Shown here: positions 47,480-59,040 of the stretch, one piece after another | Numbering within the stretch: the first letter of the stretch is position 1 | How the letters are laid out: the number at the start of each line of letters is the position of its first letter | Origin: Tolypeutes matacus | Lineage: Eukaryota > Chordata > Mammalia > Cingulata > Chlamyphoridae | Length of the DNA stretch: 64,000 nucleotides | Direction: 5' to 3' | NCBI GenBank assembly: GCA_026826555.1 | Contig: JAKSZT010054324.1 | Span: 6,709,581 to 6,773,580, forward strand | Notes under the pieces: generated by a model | The model's database searches: none | Told to the model about the DNA's origin: nothing | What the model saw: only the letters and a program-made list of their open reading frames with translations | Program-made: the position numbers and the translations under genes

Positions 47480-49600
47480 ATATATTTAGTGCCAGGTGCT
47501 GTTCTAAATGCCTCAATTAGAGCAAGGAACAAAATCAAACATGTCCTTGCTCTCAAGTAGTTTATATCCTAAATGGATGATACAGGTTTAAAAATTACAT
47601 TCACAAATATATATATACACACATACATATATATATGAAATCATGTGATAATGAAGGCTTTTAAGAAAAGTGAAGCAAGTTACAAGGAATAACAAAGTGG
47701 GTTTGAGCAGAAACCAGAGGAAAAGAGGTAAATAAACACATAAACATGAGTCTTTCCAAGGAAAGAGCATTCTAGGCAGAGGCAGTAGCAATTACAAAGA
47801 CTCTGAGATGGAAGTGTGACTTGCATATTTAAGTAACACCAAACAGGCCAGTGTTGCTGGAATGTAGGTGGCAATTATAGGAGGATAGATGAGGTTTTAA
47901 AAAACCATTTAGGGCAGGGGTTCTTAATGAGGGGTCCCTGAGCTTGAATTGAAATCCAAAAACAAAACATTATTCTTGTGGGGATATGTTGGTGCAGATG
48001 TGATATATTTATTAAATAATACACAGTGTAGTGTGGACTGTGTAAAGGGTCCATGGTTTTTACCTGGATGGCAAAGGGGTCCATGGAACAAAAAGTTAAG
48101 AATCCCTGATTTAGGGTCTTTTGCTATTGTAAGGAATTTGGCCTTAACTATGAACAATATGAAAAGGCATAAGGAGATTTTAAACCAGAGGGAAAACATG
48201 TTTAATAGGGTTAATATGGCTGTCACAACAGGCAGATGAGTTAGAAGCTTACTACAACAATCCATGCAAATAATGAAGGCTTATACCAAGGGATGGTGGT
48301 TAAGGTAGCAAGAAGCCATTGGGATTCTGGATAAATTTTGGCAATAAAGCTAAGAGGACTGAATGATGGATTAGTGGCAGGGTATAAGAAGAATGTTGTA
48401 AGTCAAAATAACACCAAGTCTTTTAGGGCAAACAAATGAAGAAATAGAATTGCTATTTAATAAATGGAGGAAAACTAGTAGAGGCGAGGGTTTTTCTTAA
48501 GAAGGCATGGGTGGTGATCAAACGTTCAGTTTCAGACAAGTAATTTTGCGTGGCTATTAAGGAGGCTGTTGGATATGAGAGAAATTAATTTAGTATTCAT
48601 CAGGATATAGAGATTTTGAAAACCACCAGTCTAAATGAGATCAAGAGAGTGATTGTAAATCTAAGAAAAGATGTTCAAAGATTAAGCCCTCTAATACACC
48701 AAGATATCAAATTCAGGGAAATGGTGAACTATTAGTCAAGGAGACAGAAGAATGACTAGCTGGTGAAGTATAAACTCAATATCCAAAGAACAGAAAATAG
48801 TTGGTTTTGTTTAATATTGCCAATAGACCAAGTAAGAAGCAAACTGAGAAGTGACCACTGGATTTAGCAAAGTGGAGGTTAATGGTGACCTGAACAAATG
48901 ATGGAAAATTGGAATAGTGAAGACAAAATATTAATTAGAGGGGATCCAAGAGAGAATGGGAGAAGAATTGCAGTCAGCAAGTATAGAAAACTCTTCAAAT
49001 GAATTTTCTGTAAAGGAGAGCAGAGGGAAGATAGAATAGCTGTAGAGGAATGAGGGCTTAGGGACTTCTTTCCCCCAGATGGGAGGTTTTACTACAATTG
49101 TATGTTTCTGTTGACAGAAAGGATCTAGTAGAGAAAAACAAAATTACTGATAAGGATGGAAAAAATGGAAAATTGCTAGAGCGTGCCCTTGAGTACATGA
49201 ACGGTGATGTGATTTGGTGCACAAGTAAAGCTGTTGGTCTTGAATACAAGAAGTAGGTCCAGAGAAGGGCAGAGAAGTGAGAACAGGTCAACAGATATAG
49301 TGATGGGAACATGGGAAGTTTTCTTATGATTAATTTCTATTTCATTGCAGCAATAGAAATAAAGTTATTTCATGAATGTGATGATAGGGGAGAAAAAAAC
49401 GAGATATATGTAGAGAGAAGGGGGAAAAAAAAAAAGAAGAAGCTTTCTAGGATCATGAATAGAATAGGAAAATGTAATAGGAATTGTTAAACAGAACTAA
49501 AGGCCCAATATAAGGTTAGCAGTCATGAATTTAAGAGACCAGTCTGCACGACAGTGTGTTTTAATCTAGTCTCAAATGCATTACGCGAAAAATTAAAGAT
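47480..49600 (+). repeat. Long ancient mammalian interspersed repeat, copy 3
   Basis: It opens AGTGCCAGGTGCTGTTCTAA and carries the family blocks CAAGTAGTTTATATCCTAAA, GGCCAGTGTTGCTGGAATGT, then after the MITE TTTAGGGTCTTTTGCTATTG, GTGACCACTGGATTTAGCAA and CCAAGAGAGAATGGGAGAAG. It is the longest of the three copies and extends past the end of copy 1. No coding content. Confidence 0.65.
47915..48108. mobile_element. hAT-type MITE with 8-bp target duplication
   Basis: A 194-bp element with terminal inverted repeats CAGGGGTTCTTAA at the left and TTAAGAATCCCTG at the right (one mismatch over 13 bases). It is flanked by perfect 8-bp repeats ATTTAGGG (47907-47914 and 48109-48116). An 8-bp duplication is the signature of hAT transposases, and the TIR resembles mammalian Charlie-group MITEs. 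It encodes no transposase. Confidence 0.92.
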
Positions 49601-49829
49601 TTATGAAGAAAAATAGAGAAATAAAAGAATTATAATTGGGTATTTTAATAAACTGCTCTCAAATTGCTAAAATAAGCACAAAAGTTTTCAAAAGTAGAAA
49701 AGATTTTAATATCACAATCAATGAACTTATACTTGTGAGCTTGTGTGTGGGGTGAGAGAGTGTGTGTGTGCTTGGCAAGAGAAAGGAAGAAAGAAATTTT
49801 TTTAAATTGAGAGAAAATTGGGCCAGTAA
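49601..49829. other. Unassigned short stretch
   Basis: Contains a GT-rich run near 49745-49775; no gene. Confidence 0.5.
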
Positions 49830-50274
49830 ACACTGAACAGAGATGTCCAATTCCAATCTTACATGTAAAAAGCCTGGAAGTTCTCACTCCCAAACTAACA
49901 ATAAGAAAACAGCTAAGAAAATGAAAATCAACATCTTTTCCTAGGTCCATCAGAGAATTGAGGTCACAAGGCAAACTACTGCCCTGAAAACTGGAGAGAG
50001 AGATGATATAGCGAATCAAAGCTTACCGGAAGAAGAAACTTCTGCTAGACCCACCAAAAGGTAGGAACACTTAAAGGGTAATTGACTAAGGGTAATACAC
50101 ATGGGCTCCAGATGGAGACACTCCTACTAAGCCCCAGGCTAGCAAACTGAAATTTAACATAATTGCTGTTTCCTGTAAGCACTCTGCTCTCCTAGAACCA
50201 GAAACCTTAGGTCAACCAGTCTGCCAATTCCAATTTAGCATGTATGTCCCAGCTCCTCTGGTTAGGTGTAAGCC

Positions 50275-50570
50275 AAATAAGGATAATATCTTGATACAGG
50301 AATGGAGTCATTTATACTGCTAACTTCCTTGTTGGTTTTAAGCCTATATAAGCCTGTCTATATAAACACTGCCCTTTCTGTTAATCTTTGGAGATCCCTT
50401 CTACTTTCTGGATTGGATGTTGCCTGATTAATGAATTGTTCAATAAAGCAATTGTTCAATAAAGATCCTAATCTTTAAGCTGCTGATAAGGTTTTCTTTT
50501 AACACTGATTTCTGAAGCATAAGCATAGATTAGTTTGAGAGATAGAGGACCAGGCTTAGTAGGTCCCAAA
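50275..50570 (+). mobile_element. LTR-like block (possible class I ERV LTR)
   Basis: Two TATA-like sites (CCTATATAAGCC and CTATATAAACAC), followed about 80 bases later by two AATAAA signals (50442-50447 and 50458-50463) inside a duplicated 16-base phrase, AATTGTTCAATAAAGC. After these comes a GCTGCTGATAAGGTTTTC stretch ending near GGTCCCAAAATTTTGGTGA, which resembles a gammaretroviral U5/primer-site junction. The 5' border and target duplication are not clear. Confidence 0.5.
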
Positions 50571-51479
50571 ATTTTGGTGAGTTTTATCTCCAGAAGTCTA
50601 ACAGGTTCTAACTATGAAGATCAAAGAAAAATCCCCTCCCTGGGTCAGGCAGGGAGAGGGGAAAGGTAAGCATTTTTAAAAACACCACCTAGAATGTTTT
50701 GCTCTTCTTAACAGAGGCCTGCTATTTTACTGGAGCCTAAATGACGTGGCAGAAGGGAAACACTCAACTACAGACTCCTCTGTCCTTCCTGCCTTAAATA
50801 AGAGGTGAAAAAAGGTGACAAACACTAGTGAAGGTCACAGCCTAGGGTCACAAGCTCACTAAAAGACTTAAACCTAATCATAGGATTACAGAATCCTTCC
50901 TTTTCTCCCACATCTTATCACCACATCAATAGGGCTCCTACATAATAACAGGGAATGACAGCTGAAAAGAACTGAAAAGCTCAGACCCCATTTTAGAAGA
51001 AATCTCTAGGGAAACTCAAAGATAACAGAAGAGACAAAAACAAGGACACCAGAGGAAATTTTAGGCTCTAACACCTACAGCAAACAGTAAACACAGCCTA
51101 AATTCTAGAGAGCTAAATGAAATACCCCACACTAAAGACCTGTTTATCTCTACATCATGTTCAGCTTTCAACAAAAAATTAACAGACATACTAAGAAGCA
51201 AAAAACACAGTTTGAAGATACATAGCAAGCTGGAGAACCAGACACAGATATGTAAATGATGTTGTAATTATCAGACCAGGAATTTAACATATGCTAAGGA
51301 CTCTAACGGGAAAAAATGGACAACATGCAAGAAGAGATGGGTAATGTAAGCAGAGAGATGGAAACTCTCAGTAAGAACCAAAAGGAAATGCTAGAATTTA
51401 AAAAAACTAAAAGAAATGAAGAATGCCTTTGATGGGCTCATCAAAAGACTGGACAGAAATCATAAGGAAGAATCAGTAA

Positions 51480-53035
51480 AATCATCAAGCCCTTAGCAAG
51501 ACTAACAAAGAAAAAAAGAAGATGCAAATAAATAAAATCAGGAATGAAAGAGTAGACGTTAAGACTGACCCCACAGAAATAAAAATAATCATAAGAGGAT
51601 ATTATAAGAAACTGCATGCGAACAAATTAGACAACCTAGATGAAATGGACAAATTCTGAGAAATGCACAGACAACCTACATTGGTTCTATAAGAAATACA
51701 GGAGCTCAACAACTAAATCACACGTAAAGATATTGAATCAGTCATCAAAATCTTCCAACAAAGAAAAGTCCAAGACCAGATGGCTTCATAGGTGAATTCT
51801 ACCAAGCATTTCAAGAAGAATTAACACCAATCCTGTTTAAACTCTTCCAAAGTGTTGAAAAGGAGGGACAATTACCCTCAAGTGGGTTTTATTTCTGGTA
51901 TGCAAGGGTGCCTCCACATCCATGATAAAAGTTCTTCCATTGCTAGGATCACAACAAGTCTACAGTAGAACAACTATTAGTCTTTTCTCATCCATCATCC
52001 ATTCTCCAATCATGAGGATTCTGTGATGATGATGCCCACTCCACCTTTAATTGAGAGGGGCCTTAGATCCCATGGGGCAGATGGATGGGACTTTCTTGCT
52101 TGCATGGTCAACTTATTTTTTATAAGACCACCAAGTCCACTTTTCTGGGACAGAACAGTCTCTTCAAGAAATGATGCTGGGAGAACTGGAAATCCATAAC
52201 CAAAAGAATGTAAGAGGACTTTTATTGCACTCCCTATACAAAGGCCATAAAACTCCTAGAAGATAATGTAGGGAAATATCTACAAAACTTTGTAGTAGGT
52301 GGTGGTCTCTTAAACCTTACACCCAAAGCATGAGCAACAAAAGAAAAATTAGATAAATGTGACCTCTTCAAAATTAAACACTTGGGCACCCCAAAGGACT
52401 TTGTGAAGAGGGTAAAAAGGTAGCCTACTCAATGGGAGAAAATATTTGGAAACCACACATCTGATTTCATGATATATAAAGAAATTCTGCAACTCAACAA
52501 TAAAAGGACAAATGTCCAGATTTTAAAAAATGGGCAAAAGAACTGTATGGACATTTTTCTAAAGAAGAAACACAAATGGCAAAAAAAAAAAAAAAAAAAA
52601 AGCACATGAAAAAATGTTCAACATCACTAGCTATTAGGGAGATGCAAATCAAAGCTACAAAGAGATATCATCTCACACCTACTAGAATGGCCGCTATTAA
52701 AAAAAAAAAAACAAAAAAAAAACAGGTAATTACAAGTTTTGGAGAGAATGCAGAGAAATAGGAATGCTTATTCACTGTTGGTGGGAATGGAGAAGGGTAA
52801 AGCCACCGTGGAGGACTGTTAGGCAATTCCTAAGGGAGTTAGATATAGATCTGCCATGTGACCCAGCAATACCACTACTCAGTATATAGCCAGAAGAACT
52901 GAGAGCAGCGACATGAAAAGACATCTGCACACCGATGTTTATAGCAAAATTATTCACAATTGCCAAAAGAGGAAAACAACTCAGTGTCCAACAACTGATG
53001 AGTGGATAAACAAACTGTGATATATACATGCAATA
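51480..53035 (+). pseudogene. L1 ORF2: ORF2 remnants of the second L1
   Basis: Sense RT-region text (CCCTTAGCAAGACTAACAAA to CAATTACCCTCAAGTGGGTT), then after the antisense fragment the C-terminal region (GAGAACTGGAAATCCATAAC to ACACCGATGTTTATAGC). The only frame of note, 52576-52761, reads [19 protein letters not shown]. It begins in an A21 tract at 52581-52601 that is not present at the matching place in the first L1, and a second A-rich tract follows near 52699-52723. The RT active-site region is absent. Confidence 0.8.
51913..52108 (-). repeat. Antisense L1 3'UTR fragment inside the second L1
   Basis: CCCACTCCACCTTTAATTGA and CCCATGGGGCAGATGGATGG match the antisense of 41.43-41.62 kb. 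ORF2 stops near 51912 and resumes far downstream in the ORF at 52109, so this piece bridges a deletion. Confidence 0.75.
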
Positions 53036-53789
53036 GAATATTATTCAGCTGTAAGAAGAAATAAAGTCATGAAGCATATGACAACATGTATGAACCTAGA
53101 GAGACATTATGAAGAGTGAAGCAAGCCAGAAATAAAAGGACAAATATTGTATGATTTCATTATTATGAACTAAATATAATGAGCAAACTCACGGAGTTAA
53201 TAGCTAGAATATAAATCACCAGAGAATAGAATATAATTAGAAAATGGAAAGCTGAGGTTTAATCTGTGAAGAATTGGTAAAAAGTTGTTTGTAAATGTTT
53301 GGAAATGAATAGAAATTGTAAAAGCACATCATGGGATTTGTAATTAGTATCACTAACATATGGGTATTATAGTGGTTTGTTTATTGATGTTATGGTTTTT
53401 TATTTTAAGTAATAAAAACGCTCCAATATTGATTGAAGTGATGAATGCACAACTCTGTGATTACACCAAATGCCATTGATTGTACACTTTAGATAAATAT
53501 ACAGCTTATGAACAAAAAAATAATAGGGTGTGCTGGGGGGAAAATACACCAAATGCAAGATATGGACTATAGTTAGTAGTAATATTTTGACAATTCTTTT
53601 TATAATTTGTTATAAATTTTTCACAACAATGCAAGTTATTGGTGGTGGGGTGATATATGGGAGCCCTGTATGATGTTATGCATGTTTGTTTTGTAAGTTC
53701 ACAACTTTTACTATACAATTACAGTTTATATAGGTTCTTGTAAGAATGACATATTTCAATAACATTTTTAAATAAAAAAAGAAAAGAAG

Positions 53790-55320
53790 ATTACAACTCT
53801 AGTATGAACTAAGTGCAAAAAAATCTAAATAGCATAGTAAACCAAATCCAACAGTGTATTAGAAAAAAATAATGAATCACAACCAAGTAATGTTTATCCC
53901 AAGAATATAATGATTAAAAAACCTATCAATACATGTACATAATAGAGTACAAGAGAGGGAAAATGTTCATGATTAATTGGCAGACAGAAAAAAATTTATA
54001 AATTTCATCTATTCACACTAAAAGCTCTTAGAAGACTGATAGTAAAAGGAAATTTGCTAACCTGATAAAGACTATCTTTACAGAAACCCCTAAACTTTAA
54101 AAGCTTTTCCATTAAAATCAAGAACAAGGTTACTGTACCACTGGAAGTCTTGTTCAGTACATAATGCAAGAAAAATAATTTATCATGTTCATGAATAAGA
54201 GAACTTATAAAGCAGTTAATTTTCCCAAATTAGTGAATAAACGCAAAACAATTCTAAAGAAAATACCAGCAATAAGTTTCCCTAGAATTTATTGAAGCAT
54301 AATGGTTCAATAATAGATAACTTTTCCAAAAAAAAAAAAAAAAATCGAGGGTACCTGTCCTATCTTATACTAGGGCAATAATTAAAATGTACTGACACAG
54401 AAATAAACAGAACAATACTGAAACTTAGTAAATAATAGAGACATTATCGTAAATACACTGAGAAAAGATAGAATATATATTATATGTCATTATATGTCGT
54501 TGGGACTATTTAAGAAGAAAAAAAAAAAATCAAGTTCCCTAGCTCTTACCACATAAAAAAATAAAGTCTATTTCATTAATGGTCTAAATGTGAAAGGTAA
54601 AGCTATATTAGAAGAAAATATAGTAGAATATTTTTGTGACTATGGGATAGGAAAGAATTTCTTCAAAAAATAAGAAGCACACATTAAAGAGAAAAAATGA
54701 TGGTTTTACAATTTCACAATTAAAGATTCTCTCTTGAAATTGATACCATAGGCAATGTGAACATACAGATAAGAAATCTCAGAGAAGATATCTGCCATGT
54801 CTATTACCCAGTGAAAGAATAATATCTGGAATATACCAACACTTCCATAAATCAGCATGAGCAAGCCAGGAAATCCAAGTGAAAACTAGGCAAACAACAA
54901 CAAAACATGAACAAGTAATGCAGAGAAGGGAAAACAACAAATGGATGATAATTATACAAAAGGATATTTAATCTTATTAATAAGATAAATGAAAATTAAA
55001 ACAACAACGTGGTATCATTTTACATTTCTAAATAGGCAGAACTAACATCAAATAACAGCATTTGTTGGTATTTGGGAAATCCTCCCACCCTGTTGGTGGG
55101 AGTGCAAATGTGTGCAGGTATCTTGGAGTATAATCTGTCAGTGCCTGTAACCTATTACATAGCAGTCCAGTCTCTGGGTACATGCACCAGAGAAACACAG
55201 GTGTTCAGGGAGAAAGGAAATAATGGAAGCATGTTAATAAATAATATTTGCTACATGCATAAAATAGAAAGAAATGAAGCAGTCAAAGGGAATGAATTTG
55301 ATAGCAGAGAATAACTGATT
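53790..55320 (+). repeat. Highly degraded older L1 ORF2 fragment
   Basis: Phrases such as CAAGTAATGTTTATCCCAAG, TAATGGTCTAAATGTGAAAG and CTTGCTACATG-type text follow L1 ORF2 order, with A tracts at 54330-54347 and 54521-54532. The frame at 55072-55314 lies in this fragment and is not a gene. Confidence 0.6.
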
Positions 55321-56329
55321 CTAGGAAAAAACATCTTTTTGTCAGAAAAAAAGCAATAAATTAGAAGTCTAGACGCTATTACTATTCAGGAAGATTAAAT
55401 ATACACTCAAAATAATTTTATCCTTAGTTTTACAGATACATATGTACATGTACACATGCACACAAACATATGGAATACAAAACACATGCAAATTTAGGGA
55501 ATAAAAAGCATATATTGGATGCATGAGAGAGGAGATCTATAGGAGGGCAATCAAAGGGAATAGGCTTGGTGGTAGAATATGAAAGGAAATAATAACAAAT
55601 TTAAATTTCCCAGTGTGTTCTTGTCTAGGCCAATTATTTTCCTTTTCCCTGAATTGAAACATGGTCTGAAATCTCTTTATCCATTACAAACTTTTCCTAA
55701 ATCTTGAATAACTATGATACCTCAAAGATCAGAATCTTTGAAAAGAGGGTGTGGTACACATTTCCAGATATATAAAGGCTAAGTTTCTTCATGAAAACCC
55801 TTTCTATTTTAATGATAACAAGCCTTGGAATATGTCTAATGTCTCTGCTTTCTTAAATAGAGGGCAACGAATGTAATTTACTAATTTGTACCATAATAGC
55901 CAGTAAGCTAGAAATAGGCCCCTTTGCTGCTATTCAGTGGAATTCTTTTCTCTATCCCACAGATCTGATTATCATTTTCTGACATCATTGCCAGAGACAC
56001 TCTATTTCTATTTATACTGTTGGCAAGACACTTCTTTTCTTCTAGTTTTCCTTTTTTCTTTCTACTTTTCTTCTGTCTGCATTTCTTTCTCTTTGACCCC
56101 TGGATTCTGTATCTCCTTAATTGCCTGAATTTTCTCTTATAGTCCCTAGCTTTTGTTTCAAGTGAGTCAGCTTCCACAAACACTGTGAGTCAATTTGGTC
56201 TCAAAAAAAAGGAAAATCAGATTGTTCTTGCAGTGCCATCAGGTTTGGGTCTTCTCTAGGGAGGCTACCATTCAGAGCACCAGAATTGTAGTCAGAAATA
56301 AAAGGACATTTCGGATTCTGCAAATTACT
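55321..56329. other. Intergenic DNA
   Basis: Overlapping frames at 55908-56183 (-) and 55937-56128 (+) come from a purine-biased strand (K/R-rich antisense, S/F-rich sense) and show no domain. Confidence 0.45.
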
Positions 56330-56490
56330 TAAGCAAATTGATCAACTTTCTAAAACCTTCAGTTTTCTTTCATCTTTTATAAGGTACTACTACTAATAAC
56401 TATTTCACAAAGTTCTTTTGAAGTTTAAATGAAGTTTATCTCACTGCCTAATGCATAAAATACTTAATATTCATTAGTAGTATTATACCC
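56330..56490 (+). repeat. MIR-like fragment, sense, diverged
   Basis: GCAAATTGATCAACTTTCTAAA, CTTTTATAAGGTACTACTAC and ACAAAGTTCTTTTGAAG follow the MIR 3' half order. Confidence 0.5.
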
Positions 56491-56541
56491 AACAGTTTTG
56501 ACACTTTTTTTTTCACATACTGTTTATAAACTACTAACTAT

Positions 56542-56992
56542 TGTATTACTCAGAGTTCTCTAGGGAACGGAATCAACAGGAATTATCTGTTAATAGTATG
56601 GGATTTTATAAAATTCTCTCACATGACTGTGGGGATGCACAAGTCCAGGTTCTGCAGGCAGGCTGCAAACCAGGGGCTCTGACGAAAGTTAAGTGAAGGT
56701 CCTTGATGAGTTTCTGGGAGACATTGGCTGTCCAAAGACGAGCTGGGAAATTGTCTCTGAATGCTGAAATCACTTCCTGTTTTAAGGGATTCAGCTGATT
56801 GGATAAAACGTCACTCATTGCTGATGGCAATCTCCCTGGTTGATCGTGGATGTAATCAGCCTTCTATGCAGTAAACTCATTGATGATTAAAGCCCATAAA
56901 TGTTCTTGTATTGCAATTATCCCAGTGCTTGCTTGACCAAACAACTGGGCATAATTACCTGGCCAAGTTGACACATTAGCCTAACCATCACA
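56542..56992 (-). repeat. 3' LTR of provirus B
   Basis: Read on the plus strand it runs from TGTATTACTCAGAGTTCTCT to CTAACCATCACA. It differs from the A-type LTRs by a CTATGCAGTAAACTCATTGA segment shared with the other B LTR, so B represents a distinct LTR subtype. Confidence 0.92.
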
Positions 56993-57005
56993 GTGCACCC
57001 CTTGT
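56993..57005 (-). promoter_or_regulatory. Polypurine tract region, provirus B
   Basis: On the minus strand ACAAGGGGTGCAC directly precedes the 3' LTR. Confidence 0.7.
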
Positions 57006-57369
57006 CAACTCAGCAACCCTACACCTTACCTTAAACCACACTTAGTCTCTAAGTAATTGTTAGTCACCTAACAATGTTCAACTCTCCTGCATACAACTGG
57101 AAATGCATTAATTCTCTATACAACAGGGTGCAAGTCCTTGGGTAATATTCACTATTAAACTTGACATCCTTAAAAATTATGACATGAAACTAATAAAGCT
57201 TATCATATGGTAAGGGAAAAGGTTTGGGAAGAAAACAAAGAAATTCATTTTATGTACATATACAATCATACTCATAACAAAGCTAGGAGAAAGATTCATG
57301 ACTATTAAAGTCCTATTTTCTGTAACTGGTCACATGATTGAAGTTCATATTTATCACTTCCACTACCCA
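57006..57369 (-). other. Noncoding region between dUTPase and 3' LTR of provirus B
   Basis: Homologous to 22137-22475 in provirus A; no env-like reading frame. Confidence 0.7.
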
Positions 57370-57930
57370 TTCCATGTTCCCGTTACCCTAAGCAAGCACT
57401 TCAGCTAGCTGTGTTTCTTTGCCTGGGAGGTGACATAAACTTTCATTCCTGAAGATTCTGGGCCACCTGACAGTCCTACTTGCATTGGGTTGTTGCAATT
57501 TTCCTTTGACTTTAATCACAGGGCATGGCAGTACTATGAGACACATTAGAGGATCTCCTGTATTCCAAGCAAACTCTTCTTTACCCTCACTATGTAGGTG
57601 TAGTCCTATTTCCCCTTGATAGTTAGGATCAATCACCCCAGCCTATAAAGTAATTCCCTACTTTGCCTGTTGGATTCAGAGGGTAAGAGGAGCCCAAAGT
57701 AGTCAGGTGGTCGTCTTTATTTCTAGTTCAATGGAACATTGTTGTGTTCCCTGTGGCAGCACTCCTCCTTTTGGAACTAAGACCTGTAAACCAGCAGAGC
57801 TTAAGGTTTCAGGGACAGGAAGCAAAAATTTTCCTAGTGGGTCACTAGGGGTAATAGTGAGTGGTACCACTGCCATTCCCACCCCTTGATTCCTGGAACC
57901 ATGAATCCTGGCTATGGGAGAAACAGCACC
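57370..57930 (-). pseudogene. dut (ERV-L): dUTPase remnant of ERV-L provirus B
   Basis: Two frames (57703-58044 and 57388-57636). The first carries RIHGSRNQGVGMAVVPLTIT and TPSDPLGKFLLPVP. The second carries MIDPNYQGEIGLHLH, corresponding to dUTPase motif 3 with its conserved Asp and Tyr, followed by LPCPVIKVKGKLQQP. A break between them and a frame change after the TVRWP segment inactivate it. Motif 3 is better preserved than in copy A, where the region has stops. Confidence 0.85.
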
Positions 57931-57989
57931 ATAAGTGGACACTGATTTAGAGCATACATAGCCTCCTGGAGAACAATGCCCCAGCCCTG

Positions 57990-58600
57990 CAAGGTATTGC
58001 CACATAGTTGGTGCCATAATTGGGTTTTCAAAAGGCCATTCCACTGTTCTATCAATACAGCTGCTTCAGGATGATGTGGAACATGGTAAGACTAGTGAAT
58101 TCCATGGGCATGTGCCCATTTCCACACATCATTTGCTATGAAATGGGTTCCTTGATCAGAAGCAATTCTGTGTGGAATGCCTTGGTGGTAGATAAGACAT
58201 TTGGTAAGTCCACAGAGAGTAGTTTTGTAAGAAGCATTGAGTGCAGGAAATGCAAACCCATATCCGGAGTATGTGTCTATTCCAATTAAAACAAACCACC
58301 ACCCCTTTCATGGTAGAAGTGGTCCAATGTAATCAAAATGCCACCAGGGAGCAGGCTAATCACCTCGGGGAATGGTGCCATATTGGGAGTTGAGTGTGGG
58401 TCTCTGCTGCTGGCAGATTGGGCTCTCGGCAGTGGTTGTAGGCAAGTCAGCCTTGGTGAGGGGAAGTCTATGTTGCTGAGTACATGCATAATCTCCATCC
58501 CTACCTCCATGGCCACTTTGTTCATGAGCCCATTGGGCAATGACAGGAGTGGCTGGGGTTATGAGGCTGAGCATTAGCCACAGAGTGGGTCATCTTACCC
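57990..58600 (-). pseudogene. pol (IN): Integrase remnant of ERV-L provirus B
   Basis: A frame at 58356-58574 carries the zinc-binding module (HEQSGHGG and SPICQQQRP, the first Cys being Ser here). The catalytic core lies in other frames: the segment with the second core Asp is present at about 58139-58175, unlike in copy A, and the third acidic position is visible near 58050. Stops and shifts break the domain. The loss of the first zinc-ligand Cys is specific to this copy. Confidence 0.83.
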
Positions 58601-59040
58601 ACTTGATTATTAAAGACTTCCTCTACTGAAGTCACCCTCTGGTAAGCATTCATGTGGGACACAAATATTTTCATGTTTTTTGCCCATCAGAAAGGTTTAT
58701 CTACCTACCTCTTCCCCAGACCTCTTTGTCACCTATTTTCCATTCATGTTCCTTCCAATTCTCTGACCATCCAGCCAAACCATTGGCAACAGCCCATGAA
58801 TCGGTGTACAAACAAAACTCTGGCCATTTCTTCTTCCAAGAAAAATGAACAACCATGTTCACTGCTCAAAGTTCTGCCCACTGGGAGGATTTGCCCACAC
58901 CATTGTCCTTCAAAGATATCCCAGAAAAGGTCTACAGTGCTGCAGCATATTGTGCAGAACCATCTGTAAACCAGCCTGAATTTTCTCTTCCTCAGTCAAC
59001 TGATTGTAAGGGACTCCCCAAGAGGCCAAAGCTGTGAGCT
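58600..59040 (-). pseudogene. pol (RNH): RNase H remnant of ERV-L provirus B
   Basis: Minus-strand text matches the copy A RNase H, including the YTDSW region near 58795-58810. Several in-frame stops occur between that point and the zinc module. Plus-strand frames here (58338-58577, 58652-58969) are shadows. Confidence 0.75.

Larger units (their letters stand above)
49830..53775 (+). mobile_element. Second L1, rearranged and interrupted
   Basis: A leader-like region (49.83-51.3 kb, with CAAAGCTTACCGGAAGAAGA and GGTCAACCAGTCTGCCAATT) is followed by ORF1-region scraps, a partial ORF2 and a 3'UTR resembling that at 44.3-45.06 kb. The ORF1 C-terminal and endonuclease regions are missing, and part of RT is replaced by an antisense 3'UTR fragment (51913-52108). 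The leader carries an LTR-like insertion. The 5' border is uncertain. Confidence 0.7.

Noticed and set aside
55908..56183. K/R-rich antisense frame that might be a small nuclear protein
   Set aside because: The basic residues come from a purine-rich strand (AGAAA/AAGAAA runs), with a matching F/S-rich frame on the other strand; no independent support.
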